Shown in pieces: positions 47,405 through 58,290 of a stretch of 64,000 nucleotides of DNA. The notes under the pieces are model-generated. The model had not been told where the DNA came from, made no database searches, and was given only the letters and a program-made list of their open reading frames with translations. Each line of letters begins with the position of its first letter. Position 1 is the first letter of the stretch. A program made the translations under genes and the position numbers. This DNA comes from Phlebopus portentosus (taxonomy: Eukaryota > Basidiomycota > Agaricomycetes > Boletales > Boletinellaceae). The stretch spans positions 4,464,001 to 4,528,000 of the forward strand of contig JAYXKI010000001.1 of assembly GCA_037892935.1 (NCBI GenBank). Reading direction: 5' to 3'.

Positions 47405-49328
47405 AAGTCAGAAGACCAGCCAGGAAACAAAGTGCACTGCGTTGTCCGCTGGTTCACCTTCAAAGGAAGACGTGACAATTATCACCGGTGAATTTGTTGC
47501 TAAATGGCCAGTAGTGTTGTCTAATGCGTCGAGGTGTGTGTCAAATCATGTACAAGGAGCGTCAGAGCAAACCTTTTCAGGCAAGCGTTAAATCTTACCG
47601 TGAAAATATGCATCAGATGCGATTCGCTGTGCAAATGCTTGTTATGTGCCAGTATTACTTCCATATAAAATGAATAGTGGATATCCGCTCCACCTCTCAT
47701 ATCTGTATGCCTTTACAGCCTGACTAGGACCACCGCACGGAGAAATCGGTCTCGGAGCACTGGCTATATTCTTCCTTCTAGTAACAACGCAGATAAACAT
47801 ATCTTTCGGTTTAATCGACAGATTCTGTTTAATCTCCAACGTGTAGCTCGGATCATTCAGATAAAAATCGAACTGATTGAATGCGCTTGCTAACACCAGC
47901 AGTGCTTCTTGAATTGCGAACGACCTTCCGATACCTAGCTCACTTCATTAACGATAAAAAACGGTCAACATACACGAGCGCCCCCCATACCCAAATGGTT
48001 GCCAAGAATGCTTAGGAAGGCCTTCAAACTTGTCATCTAGCATTCGTTCAGGACGAAAGACTTCGGCGTCGTCGTCCCAAACAAGTGGGTCTCGATGCAC
48101 AATAACGGTGTGCAGGAAGATAGTCTGGCCCTTCTTGATCGCATATCGTTTGTTTATTCGGGTTGGAAGGGTCACCATCTCCCCCGACGAGCTCGACATC
48201 CTGTTTGGGCACAATACTGCGGGCGGGAACAGTCGGCCAGAGACGAAGCAATTCGTGGAGAACTGCTGTAAGATACAGCAATTTCCCAAGATCGTCGACC
48301 GTGGGCTCTGCCGGTCCAAGTTTTTCATCAAGCTCTTCACGCGATTTCTGGAGACAAGCAGAATTCTTCAGAAGATAATACGTTGTGAATGTGAGCAATC
48401 CGCTAGTTGTTTCATGCCCGGCGATGAGGAATGTAAGGAGCTTATGAACATTTGCTTTAAGTCAAAGATATCGGAAGAACAGGGCAGGGGCTTACGTTGA
48501 ATATGATGTTTTCCTCGGTGAGCTGTGCACCCGTCTTGGGATCCTTACCTTCCAGCATTAGATTTAACAAATCGGGCTTCTCCGTAGGCTGCTCTCTCCT
48601 CTGCTTGATAGTCTTCCTCGCAACTTCCGTCATGTGCTGTGCATCCTCAAAATTCTTCTGGTCTTCTTTTTTATAATACATCGGGATCAATTTTGCAAAA
48701 GCAGGCCGATATCCACTTCGACTAGACATCGTCAAGAAATCCGACATCCTTCGGGTGAAATCAGGCATATCACGCTCGTAAAACGAATTGAAGCGGTATG
48801 ACATGCTGCAGAGAGCGAGTGCGTCAAAAGTTAAGCGAGTGTAATCATCGGATGGATCAAAAGCGAGCTGAGACCAAAGCGCTCCCACTTGAGAAGCATC
48901 TGAGAGCAGATGTCACGCATCTCTGGAAACATGCTCCGAACTTCGCTGAACGCTGGCATGAGAATGCGGTCTAATACCAGGAACAGGTAAGCAAGAAGGG
49001 TAGGATGGCTGAGTTACGTACGAGCAATTTCCCAGTTCGGTTCATCACTATCCACAGTAAATAGTCCGTCACCAGCTAATAGTCTGCCTTCCCTCAAGCT
49101 ACGACTGAATGACTTTCTATAGAGTGCGTCGTTGCTGACTTGACGGGCAATGGAAGTGAAATTCGCGTGTAGTACAATCTCGCTGCCGCCGAGCACGAGG
49201 TGATAGACCTCTCCATACTGCTCAGCGAGAAGAAAGAACGATCTGAGAGGAACCTCCAGGTCAACGAGGGTTATATTGCCGAGGAATGGAAAGGTCGGCG
49301 GTTGCGGGATTGGACAGAGCGTGGCCAT
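47405..49328 (-). pseudogene. Decayed, truncated CYP505 copy
   Basis: A paralogue of the gene at 34190 in inverted orientation. From ATG 49328: MATLCPIPQPPTFPFLGN, the full heme domain with AGHETTSG, ExxR as ELLR, FGYGGRSC and CIGRSFAIQEALLVL, then the linker and LYGSNTGT. Lesions: one base missing around 48860-48875 (between ERFG and FDPSDDYTRL), one extra A near 48157 (in the NPINK codons), and a stop TAA at 47642-47644 replacing Ser after YGSNTGT. Remnants continue (QAFAQRIASDAY, VIIVTSSFEGEPADNA) to about 47405 and then end in the FMN domain. The whole FAD/NADPH part is missing. Not functional as a fusion enzyme. Confidence 0.9.
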
Positions 49329-50055
49329 GTCGAGTTAGATGGCTGAGGGAATGCATCGAGGACAGTTTTCGGCCTCGAAAGACTCTATATTTACACATGG
49401 ACTGCTGAACTCGATTCTGCATTTACGGGGCTACGTAAAAGCCGCGACCGTCGCAACCTACCGAGTTGGCCAGTCCCCTGGGAGAGCTGCGGGAATTTGA
49501 TAGAACCGATCAGATCATCGACTGCGCTCCGAATAGGGGGAAGCAGAGATTGTTGAAGTCCCATTGTATTAGTAGCCCGGGATACTAGTGGCTAGTGGTA
49601 TGATGGAAAGAAAAAATAAGACGGGGTATGAAATCGCAATTGCGTGTGACAGTGACTCTGACCCGTGACAGTTGAGTCACAGATTCTACTCTTGACCGCC
49701 ACTTGCTACTAAACAAATACCATCTACATTTTTGACAATCCACCAAAATCTGAAAAGGAAACTAATGGCCTTGTCCCTCTCGGCTACTCGTTATCGGCGG
49801 ACTTGCTAGCTTCGGCGCCACAACCAAATAGCGGCTACTCAAGAATGCGTGAATCTGTTCTGAATCTAGCAGTGCTGATGTTCGTTCAGAACATGCCTCC
49901 AGTCATCAGGCCCCATCAGTCCTTCGTGAACTTCCCCTGAAACCAAACTTTTCAGCGACATCTACCCTCCGATATTAGCCTTCTGTCCTCTTGAACTCTA
50001 CTGGTCTCTTCTCTCCTCTTTCCTTGTCGACTGCGTTTTTCTCACATTATTCACC
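49329..50055. other. Intergenic between divergent pseudogenes
   Basis: Shared upstream region of the CYP505 copy (-) and the MFS gene (+). Nothing else recognised. Confidence 0.5.
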
Positions 50056-51406
50056 ATGTCTTCTCATCCTGAAGAAAATATTCCTTTTAGTATGGAGCCC
50101 AAAGTCACAGCCCGTAAGACCTCAGATCTGTCAGTTAGCAGTGACCCAGCCAAGGACTCTTCTGGTGCGCTGGCGAGTGCTGTGGACATGGACGATGGTA
50201 CTAAACCCGAACGAGGACCGCGCTTTTGGTTGTGTTTCGTGGCAATAATGGTGTCGGCCTTCCTGATGTCCATGGACATGGTGAGTCCTCCATAAATGGA
50301 GAGTTCATTACGCATACCTGACCTACATGTAGACTGGCATCGGGACTGCGCTTCCAGTAATCATTGCGGACCTCCATGGTAAAGAATTTGAATGGGTTGG
50401 CTCCGCGTATGCCGTCTCGGCAACTGCCTTTCTACCTCTGAGTGGCGGCCTTGCACAGGTAAGCAGCCCCAATCGGTCACTCAAAATGAGCTGACAATCC
50501 TTTGCAGGTATTCGGATGCAGGCCAGTGATGCTAGTTATGGTATTCTTGTTTGCTGTCGGCAGTGCCATGTGTGGAGCAGCGCCGAGTACGAACTTCATA
50601 ATCACAGCACGAAGTACAGTAGACTACATATGTCTGTTGTTAGCTACTCATGATGCATCTCAGCTATTCAGGGGGTTGGTGCGGGTGGAATCGCATCTCT
50701 GACACAAGTAATAATTGCAGACCTTGTACCTCTTCAAGAGAGGGGAACATTCAACGGACTGGTTGCGATGTAAGTTCATGTTGAACTATTGGGCTCCCTC
50801 ATTACTTATGGGAGAAACCATCATTTTCATAGCGGATATGCCTTTGGAAGCTCTAGCTCCCCAGCCATTGCTGGCGCATTTGCCCAGAATGGACAATGGC
50901 GGTGGTTCTTTTGTAAGTTTTCGTACGGTTCCAGCCACGTCGTGATTCTGAGCATTGTTCAGACATGAACCTTCCTATCTGTGGAGTCACCGCGTTCCTG
51001 GTGCTGACATGCCTTGACCTCAAAGTTCCTAGAGGAACGTTCAAGAAGAAACTCCTAAAGTTGGACTCACGTATGTGATGCCTTTGTGTGTTTATGCTGG
51101 ATCTATAATATAGTGGAAAATTCTTGGTTGTCGGGGTGACGACGTCCGTAATTATAGCTCTGAAGTGGGATGGCATCAAGTTTCCGTAGTCCTCGGCCAT
51201 GTACTGGTTCCGTTAATAGTCGGATTAGTCGGTCTGTGAGTCTTCATCTTTTACAAGGCTAAGTATTCGAGACATCCTATGGTACGTAGAGCGTCGTCTC
51301 AAGGACCATCCATAAAACTAACCCTAGTTGTTAGGTTCCGTTTGAGGTGATGTCAAATAGAACAAGTGCTAGCGGATATATTCAAGGCTCTTGTTTCGGT
51401 TTGACG
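50056..51406 (+). pseudogene. Decayed DHA2-type MFS transporter
   Basis: The first exons are intact: a polar N-terminus, WLCFVAIMVSAFLMSMDM, then [120 protein letters not shown]. This is the N-terminal half of a 14-helix H+-antiporter family that exports drugs or metabolites. From about 51073 the frame fails: stops precede GKFLVVGVTTSVIIALKWDG, the conserved Trp after KFP is TAG (51187-51189), and SAHVLVPLIV follows only after a frame change. Fragments such as PFEVMSNRTSASGYIQ reach about 51400. The last third is not recognisable. Five introns in the first half splice cleanly. Confidence 0.8.
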
Positions 51407-52639
51407 TCTCTCCACGTCGTTCGAGAAGATATATGAACTAAATTCTATCTAACAGTTTGCTGTCATGCCGCACAATATCATCCACCTGGCGTTCTACGTC
51501 TGTCTTTCAAAATGTACGTTCGTGTTCATACGATGGAGTATAGCTAACGTGGTGTTTTTTTTTGTTTTTTTTTCTTTTGGAAGTGTGTTTTAATGCCCTT
51601 CTTGCCGCACTTAATACACGGAAGCGGCTGCGAGTACAAATGACACTGGAAGAGTAGAACTTGGTGGCAGCTCAGATCAGTTGACAAATATTCTCAAAAT
51701 TATTCGAAATATAGAAAAGTTCTCACATCTTCCGCATACGCCGCATCTGCCGCATCCGGCATTTTCTTCTCGTCTCTGGTACGTAAAAATACGGTCCGTA
51801 TACTTCCTCTTTATGGGCACGCAGTCCGAGTATCAGTCTTCATGCACATGTACTAATTCTTATTGAAATGAATTTTCAGGGGGGGAAAGGAGAAGAGCAC
51901 ACATTGTGAGGTATAAGGTCCTATTGAGAGCACTAAACGCGTAGGCATCCCATTTTCTGCGGGTGATATGTGCGAGATGCTCACGATCAGTTGGGGAGGT
52001 CATACAAATTTTAAAAGACTGGTCGATACCGACAAGTGTCGTGCTATAAGTCAATAACTCCGATTAAGCAAGTTTCTATAAAATCGATGTAAAAATTGTA
52101 AAGAAAAAGTATCTAGAGGCTCGGATATTCGTGTGTGTTCTCTCTCAAGAAAAAGACGACACATGACAATTGCACTGGCGATAGGTTTGGAAACAACTAT
52201 CCCGTTGATTGATTGATCGGGATGACGGAGAGCCCGGATGAGTGCGAGTACTAGTGCTAGGAGGTGAGTCGAGATGTGATGCCAGATATAGTAGAACGTC
52301 GATCAACAGATGCTCCCACGCTCTACAGAGAGCGTTGACGATCAATCGCGAGGCGATTGGGCTTCTTGATCGTTCCATCACCTGCATATCGTGTTTTGCC
52401 AACCCTGGAAAGTTCAAGAGTCGGTGAGATAAGAAATTCCGACCGCACAGCTCTTCACTCCGCTCTGTTATCCGACTCCCCCGGATCTCTATATGTGCCG
52501 CCGCATCCATACTTCTCTGACTATATCTTTCTGATCATCATTCGTGTACAGCCGTACTCACAATAAACATGTCAAGTATAATTACATAGACTGTTAGTTC
52601 CACGTTTCTTTATCCTTTTTGTCTACTGGAGCTACTGCG
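51407..52639. other. Intergenic, relics and AT tracts
   Basis: May contain last remnants of the transporter up to about 51655. There are T-tracts at 51551-51580. No gene supported. Confidence 0.4.
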
Positions 52640-54349
52640 ATGACGAATTGCTCCTCATCTCCTGAGTTATGCGAACTCGAGCAAGGTGTACGCATTATAC
52701 AGCTAACGAAGTTGGCGTGCGGTGGGTTCGTTTTCTTGAGATTTCATGAAGGGAGAAGTAATATCTGTTTGTCTCATCAGTTTCATCTCTGGCTCTGTAC
52801 CTCTATGATTTCCGTAAGTCTCAAAACTTACTCGTGATTTTTTGCGCCTCTGAAAGACGCACCTCCCAGTTTTAACGTATAGCGACGAGCAATCCTACAT
52901 GTGGGAAAGTATGGGTCCTGTATTCCATCAAGGTCATTATATCAACTATCTTCAAAATTACAGAAGGCAAGATTTGGGCTGGGAAAGATCGTTTACTTTT
53001 TAGTGCGTCTTCTGTCTTGCTCCTTTCGCTGCTTCGTAATGGCTAATGATGGCGCGCTGGAAGGTCCGTTACATGACTCTGTTTGTCTTGATGTGAGGAT
53101 ATTTCATTGAGTCTACCTCCTAGATTGACAATGACTATCACAGCTTCATCAACAGCGGTAAGGACAAACCTAAAAAAGAACCGAGTTGACCTCGTACTGA
53201 CAAACGTTTAGTTCTACTTGTTCCATATGCTTCACCTGACGTACGTATCAATTCTGTTTTTCCTGAACCGTTCGCTGATGTTTACCAGCTGTACGCACGT
53301 ATACGATGAAAAGAAATTTACATTGGCTGATCTCGGGATCGTTCCGCCCCTTCACTTCAGATGTGCGTTTCTCTAATCTTTTAAGGTTCTTTGTCTGATC
53401 AACTCAGGCAGGTATCTCATGGATTCGTTTCCATTGGGTTACTGGTGTTATTATCGGAGCATTGACGGAAGGTCAGGAATAACTATTACTGAGCGTTCTC
53501 GTGAGGAAACTGAAACAAGCAAAGTTGCACTCGTACTTCGCATTTATGCCCTTTATAACAAAAGCCTAAAGGTCCTGATATTCATGGTGGTATGTCTCAT
53601 CTTGACCGGTGGGAGCATGATGGGTATTGCCGCTAAGATAATGCAAAATGAAGAAGGTAAATGATGCATATCCCTATTCATTAGTGTACCACAACAAATT
53701 AAATTAAACTGATACTTGTATTTTGAAGCTACTTTCGTCAACCTGGGTCCTCGGTCTGAGCTGCGAATGTGTGTCCCAGTGAAATTGGACGGTCTGTTCA
53801 AGGTTTTCTGGATTCCTTTGCTGGTGAACGAAGCACTACTTGCGTCACTGGCCATAGCTAAGTGGTTCGAGAGCCCTGGGGTGCATGGCGTACAGGCGAC
53901 AGCCGCGAGGGAAATGGTGAAAGACCAGGCTATATACTTTATTGGGTATATATCCATTCCCTCCTTTATGACATACCATGCCTTCGTGCTCATGCGGTAT
54001 ACTCAGAACGTTCCCATTTTCACTTCTTTGCCAGCTTGTTTGGGCGATCGGCGGCGTCGGTGACTGACATTTTCTGCGCGCGAAGGGAAGCTGATCTTTT
54101 TTACTACAGGAGAGATACATTGAACTGCCTAATGGGTTTGCCATAGCGATAGGCAGTATTGCTTCCCAGATACTCCTTTTAAACGTGAGGAAGTATCATT
54201 ATGGGCAACGGTTCGAACCGTCAAGAGCTTGTTTGGGCGAGCGGGTGGACGACGTTCGGAACATACCTTTCGGCGAATGCAATTTGGAACTGGTGAACAT
54301 TAGGCAGACCAGGTCCGACACAAGTTCGAAACGAGACGAATATATTTAG
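52640..54349 (+). CDS. DUF6533-type membrane protein (copy 3, splice donor lost)
   Basis: Starts MTNCSSSPELCELEQGVRII at 52640, followed by VSSLALYLYDF, LTYSDEQSYMW, RFGLGKIVYFL, DNDYHSFINS, VALVLRIYALYNKS, LKVLIFMVVCLIL, CVPVKLDGLFKVFWIPLLVN, LLASLAIAKWFESPG, KDQAIYFIG and a last exon PNGFAIAIGSIASQILLLNV ending at 54349. This is the DUF6533 layout, but of another subgroup than copies 1 and 2. Where copy 4 keeps TGG|GTGAGTATGG, this copy has TGGGAAAGTATGG near 52908, so the GT donor of that intron appears lost; a GT four bases on breaks frame. Middle exons (53210-53400) are not resolved. It may be non-functional, or use a different splice. Confidence 0.55.
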
Positions 54350-55766
54350 GGATAAGGACGCACTTGCTCAGAGCGGGGGAAGCAACAACTCTCAAGATGG
54401 GTGATTCTTATCATATCTGTCGTATGGCATGTATCGAACTTTTGCGTCGAGGTTTTCCGCGCGCAATATAAGTATACGATCTCTTCTGAATCTCTCCGGC
54501 AATTTATTAATCAGAGGAAAACGAGACTAAACTTTCGCATACGAAGGTGATACATTACTTCTGAGAACGAGAACTTCAGAGTTATGCTAAACGGCACATT
54601 CTCTTTTAACGACGCATCTGAGCTCGGTCTTGATTGGAAATGATGAAGAACTGGATAAAACAAGCCGAAACTTTCTGGAAAAAGACGAGATGGCGTCAGT
54701 CTTTTCTGAAGAACGAACTATGCAACAGGCTTACAATTGAGTTCATTGTTTTCCTAACTCAGCTATCGCATCAACTTGGGCATCGTTTCAATATATGCCT
54801 CGTGTATGTTGTTCGCTGTCCCCGTCATCGTTCGGGATGTGATGCGTGCTCCACAGCTTCTGCGTCAAGCAAGATCAAGCGGCGCACACAATTGGCATCA
54901 GACCTGTGTCCAGATCATCAGCCGCGATCTATCGAGAACAAAGTCATCCGTCGAGTCACCTATCTTCACTGTCAGTCACGGGATTCATCCGCTCGAAGTG
55001 GAGAAGTTTCGTCCCTCAGAATTTATAAGAGAGGGCACGCCTGACCACAGACACGCAAGACCGTGACGTCGGTCGGGAAGTTGGTTGGGAATCTCAAACA
55101 CTCCTGGAATCGTATAGGCGCTTCGCTCTATACTGTCGGTTTACGGACGTATTAGATCGGCTCACAATTCTAATCGCTTCATTCTCACTATCTCGGGAAT
55201 GTCTTACGTCGACAGACTACTTGATAGGTCTGAGGCCGAGAGGACGGAGACGTGATTTACTTATCACGTGCTTATTACGGCAAAAGACGATCGATGCATT
55301 AAAGTTTTTCTCCCACCGGAAACGGTGCTCATAGGGTCTGTCTTATATGACGTTCTGGCACATCTCCTCTTTCAGCGGCATTGTATCATGCGATGTTAAG
55401 CTATTTAGGGAAGATGGACGACCCACTGACCATCGGAGGCATCAAGATACTCGTTCATCATTGCATCTTCCTCTGAATCTGGTCCGACATCATGATTTTT
55501 ACTTGCCATTCGGCATTTCGTAGGACACAATCGAGTTTCACGGCCTTTATTGAGCTAGAATGACATCCAACGATCAGTTGGAGCTACATACAACAAAAGT
55601 GAACACTCGCAGACAGTATTGCCCGTTATAAGTACTGAATCATGATGCAATATAAGAATCTCCGTGATTACATCTTTCCGAACATCATCCATAAATTTTC
55701 TAGAAGCACTATCTGATTGGAGTCCCCTTTCCTTCATCTCGGATACCCTCCAGATCTCGTATGCTA
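54350..55766. other. Intergenic, no gene supported
   Basis: A plus-strand frame of 136 codons at 54634 has no domain. The stretch separates the two tandem DUF6533-type copies and shows no repeat. Confidence 0.45.
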
Positions 55767-57495
55767 ATGACAAGCTGTGCTGCATCCCCTCGGCTATGCG
55801 AACTAATTTCCAAGCTCAGGAACGTAGTCCATGCCATTCAGATAACAAAACTATCAAGCGATGAGCTCTCCTGACTGACATAATGCACCGAGAAATATTC
55901 TCATACTTTTCTTTAGTTTCATCGCTTTCTCTTTATATCTATAATCTTCGTAAGCTATCATTGTGTCGACTTTCCGAGCCTTTTAACCCACTCAGCCCTC
56001 AGTCTTGACGTGTGATGATGAACACTCTTATTTATATGTGGGTGAGTATGGTAAATGACTGACGCTGAGATTCGCCGCCACTATCATTGTCATCGTCTAC
56101 CTCGCGTAATCTATTTTATCTTGATCATGCAGACGGCTAAAAATGGACCGGGAAGGTCGTATATTTCTTGGTAAGCATCTCAAGTGATGTATGTAATAGC
56201 CTACTTTATTCACCCTTCTCCCGGATTCGTTACTTGTCGTAATTAATTCGTTATGCTGTGAGTATTTTGTGCACGCAAAGACTAACCGCTCGCTTAAAAA
56301 CTTTCAATTTAGATTCATCAACGTTGGCAAATGGTGTCAAGGCATCTCTTCCAGAGGGGCTTTACTGAAGGTTAACAGTCATATTCCTTCCGCATGCAAC
56401 GTTTATGGTATGTCATTTATCCATTTCCCGGGATGTCGCATAACTATTTTCTTTTAGCTGTATGTTGTCTGATCGTAAAAACTCCTAGAGCTAGCTACAG
56501 CAATTTCAATTTAATCTTTCATTCTATTTATTTAGATGTAAGTAAACTAGGGACTCCAATTCTGATCAATCGCATCAACCAGGTCTCTTTTGGATACGCT
56601 TTCACTGGGTCTCCGGCATTCTTATTGGCGTTTTGACAGAAGGTGAGTAAAGTGCTTCCTGGACACATCTCTAGACGCATACCTCGATAGCTGACAGAAA
56701 ATTAGTTCCGCTCCTTCTTCGTACTTATGCACTTTACAATAAGAGCCGGGCAATCTTGACGTTGGTGACCTCGTGCCTTGTCTTGACTGCCATGAGTATG
56801 TTAGGCATCGCTTCAAAGGTGATGGATACTGAAGGAGGTATGAAGTAGAACTATATGCACGCTTTGTTCGCTTATCCTATATTCTCAATCTACAGCACAG
56901 ATGGATTACTTCGGGTCGGCGTCTGATTTTCACATGTGCATCCCAACTACCTTGGACGGGTTATACAAGACATTCTGGATTCCTTTGCTATTAAATGAAA
57001 CCTTTCTTTTATCACTGTCCTTGATCAAGTGGGTCAAAATCTCTGGACGAAATGGGGTGCAGACACTTGCTGCGAATTCTATGATCAAAGACTCGATCCT
57101 CTGTTTCTGTATGGTGTCCCCCGAACATTGATAATTACCATGCCAAAAGATCCAGCTCATTATTTCATTGCAGAACCTTCCCCTTCTTCCTTCTAAGTCA
57201 GCTCATGTGGGCATTTGGAGGAGTTAGTTGAATATCGCTTATTCGCGGGTAATTTTGAACTTAACTTATTTGAAACAAAACGCAGGAAAATTGCATCGAG
57301 TTTCCGGTAGGACTTGCCATCACGATAGGCAGCATCATGTCCCAGAGGCTTCTTCTGAACATACGAAAATACCACTACGGACAACAGATGATATCTGGCA
57401 GAGGATACGGAGGTAGAACAGCACAGGAATCACAGCTGATTGACCTCACGGATTGCAGCATGGAATTAGTGCAAGTCGGACGCACGAGGTACTAG
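55767..57495 (+). pseudogene. Decayed DUF6533-type membrane protein (copy 4)
   Basis: Tandem paralogue of copy 3: MTSCAASPRLCELISKLRN, VSSLSLYIYN, LTCDDEHSY, KWTGKVVYFL, RTYALYNKSRAILTL, CIPTTLDGLYKTFWIPLLLN, LLSLSLIKWVKISG, EFPVGLAITIGSIMSQRLLLN and an end at 57495. Lesions relative to copy 3: no GT donor after exon 1 (GATG|AGCTC, about 55861), a TTAT tandem doubling in the HSY codons (about 56028-56035), and an extra A ahead of KWTGK (about 56140). Any one of these would break the product. The C-terminal exon is still well conserved. Confidence 0.7.
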
Positions 57496-58290
57496 GCAAG
57501 TTCAAGGCATGATGTCCTCATCTAGAATACACACGAGCAAATTTGTAGCATTCGGATACTTAATTGTAGGTAGTCAGGCGCGAAAGAAACGACTGGTGGT
57601 GTAAGAGGTGTTGCATCACTACTAGAGAAATATTCGATGTCTCAAGCGTAAAATGGTACAATGATAATCAATGGCTGAATCATTTGACGCAGCGTGGTTG
57701 TGGAGCAGCAGAGGAAGCACGAAGATGAGTGCTAATGATTTGGGACCGAACATCAAGCGCACCGAGTTCGAGACAGAGTCACACAATGAGATTATGCCAA
57801 TGTCGACATTAATAGCAGAGCATTCCAACCTAGTACTACACTCCACCAATAGGAGAATACAATCAGTATATGCAAGAAATTTGAAAAAGAGTGGACCGAA
57901 GGGAAGATAACGGAAGCCGGAAAGGTACAGACAAATGTGGTAGAATACGAAGCGAAAGTAGAAGTATGAGTACTTCCGAACTAGAGCAAGAACGAAACTT
58001 CGTGAAAATCGATTAGTTAACATTGTCAGACCGCTCCTCACGCCTGAGTAAGATCACCGCGTGCGATTAGTCCCTCAAAGAAGGCTTCCTACTACCCGTT
58101 GCAGCCCGTGATTTCGAATGAATATATTTGCAGTATTACGTGGCATCGGTATCGAAGCACCACGGGCAAATTAGGCAAACGATACGAGAGCACGAAACGG
58201 AGCCAATTAATATCGCAATCCATTCTGGAATCACAGAAAGTCGGCACCTGATATAACGGAACCAGTTCAACAATTGTCCGTTTGTGTAGT
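57496..58290. other. Intergenic between convergent genes
   Basis: Between the decayed membrane gene (+) and the Galpha gene (-). Opposed short frames only. Confidence 0.5.

Noticed and set aside
47358..48500. Plus-strand open frames at 47358-47591 and 48030-48500
   Set aside because: They lie antisense to conserved CYP505 exons and have no similarity of their own.
51080..51250. Reading the MFS gene as intact through extra introns
   Set aside because: Stops ahead of GKFLVV, a TAG in place of the conserved Trp and a frame change within 40 bases cannot all be removed by GT-AG introns while keeping the helix.
34190..51406. Secondary-metabolite gene cluster
   Set aside because: No polyketide, peptide or terpene synthase is visible; P450s, a hydrolase and a transporter alone do not make the case.
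54205..54235. tRNA T-loop-like ggttcgaaccg
   Set aside because: It sits in the last exon of a DUF6533-type gene, and no acceptor stem or anticodon arm surrounds it. No tRNA or rRNA was found in the window.
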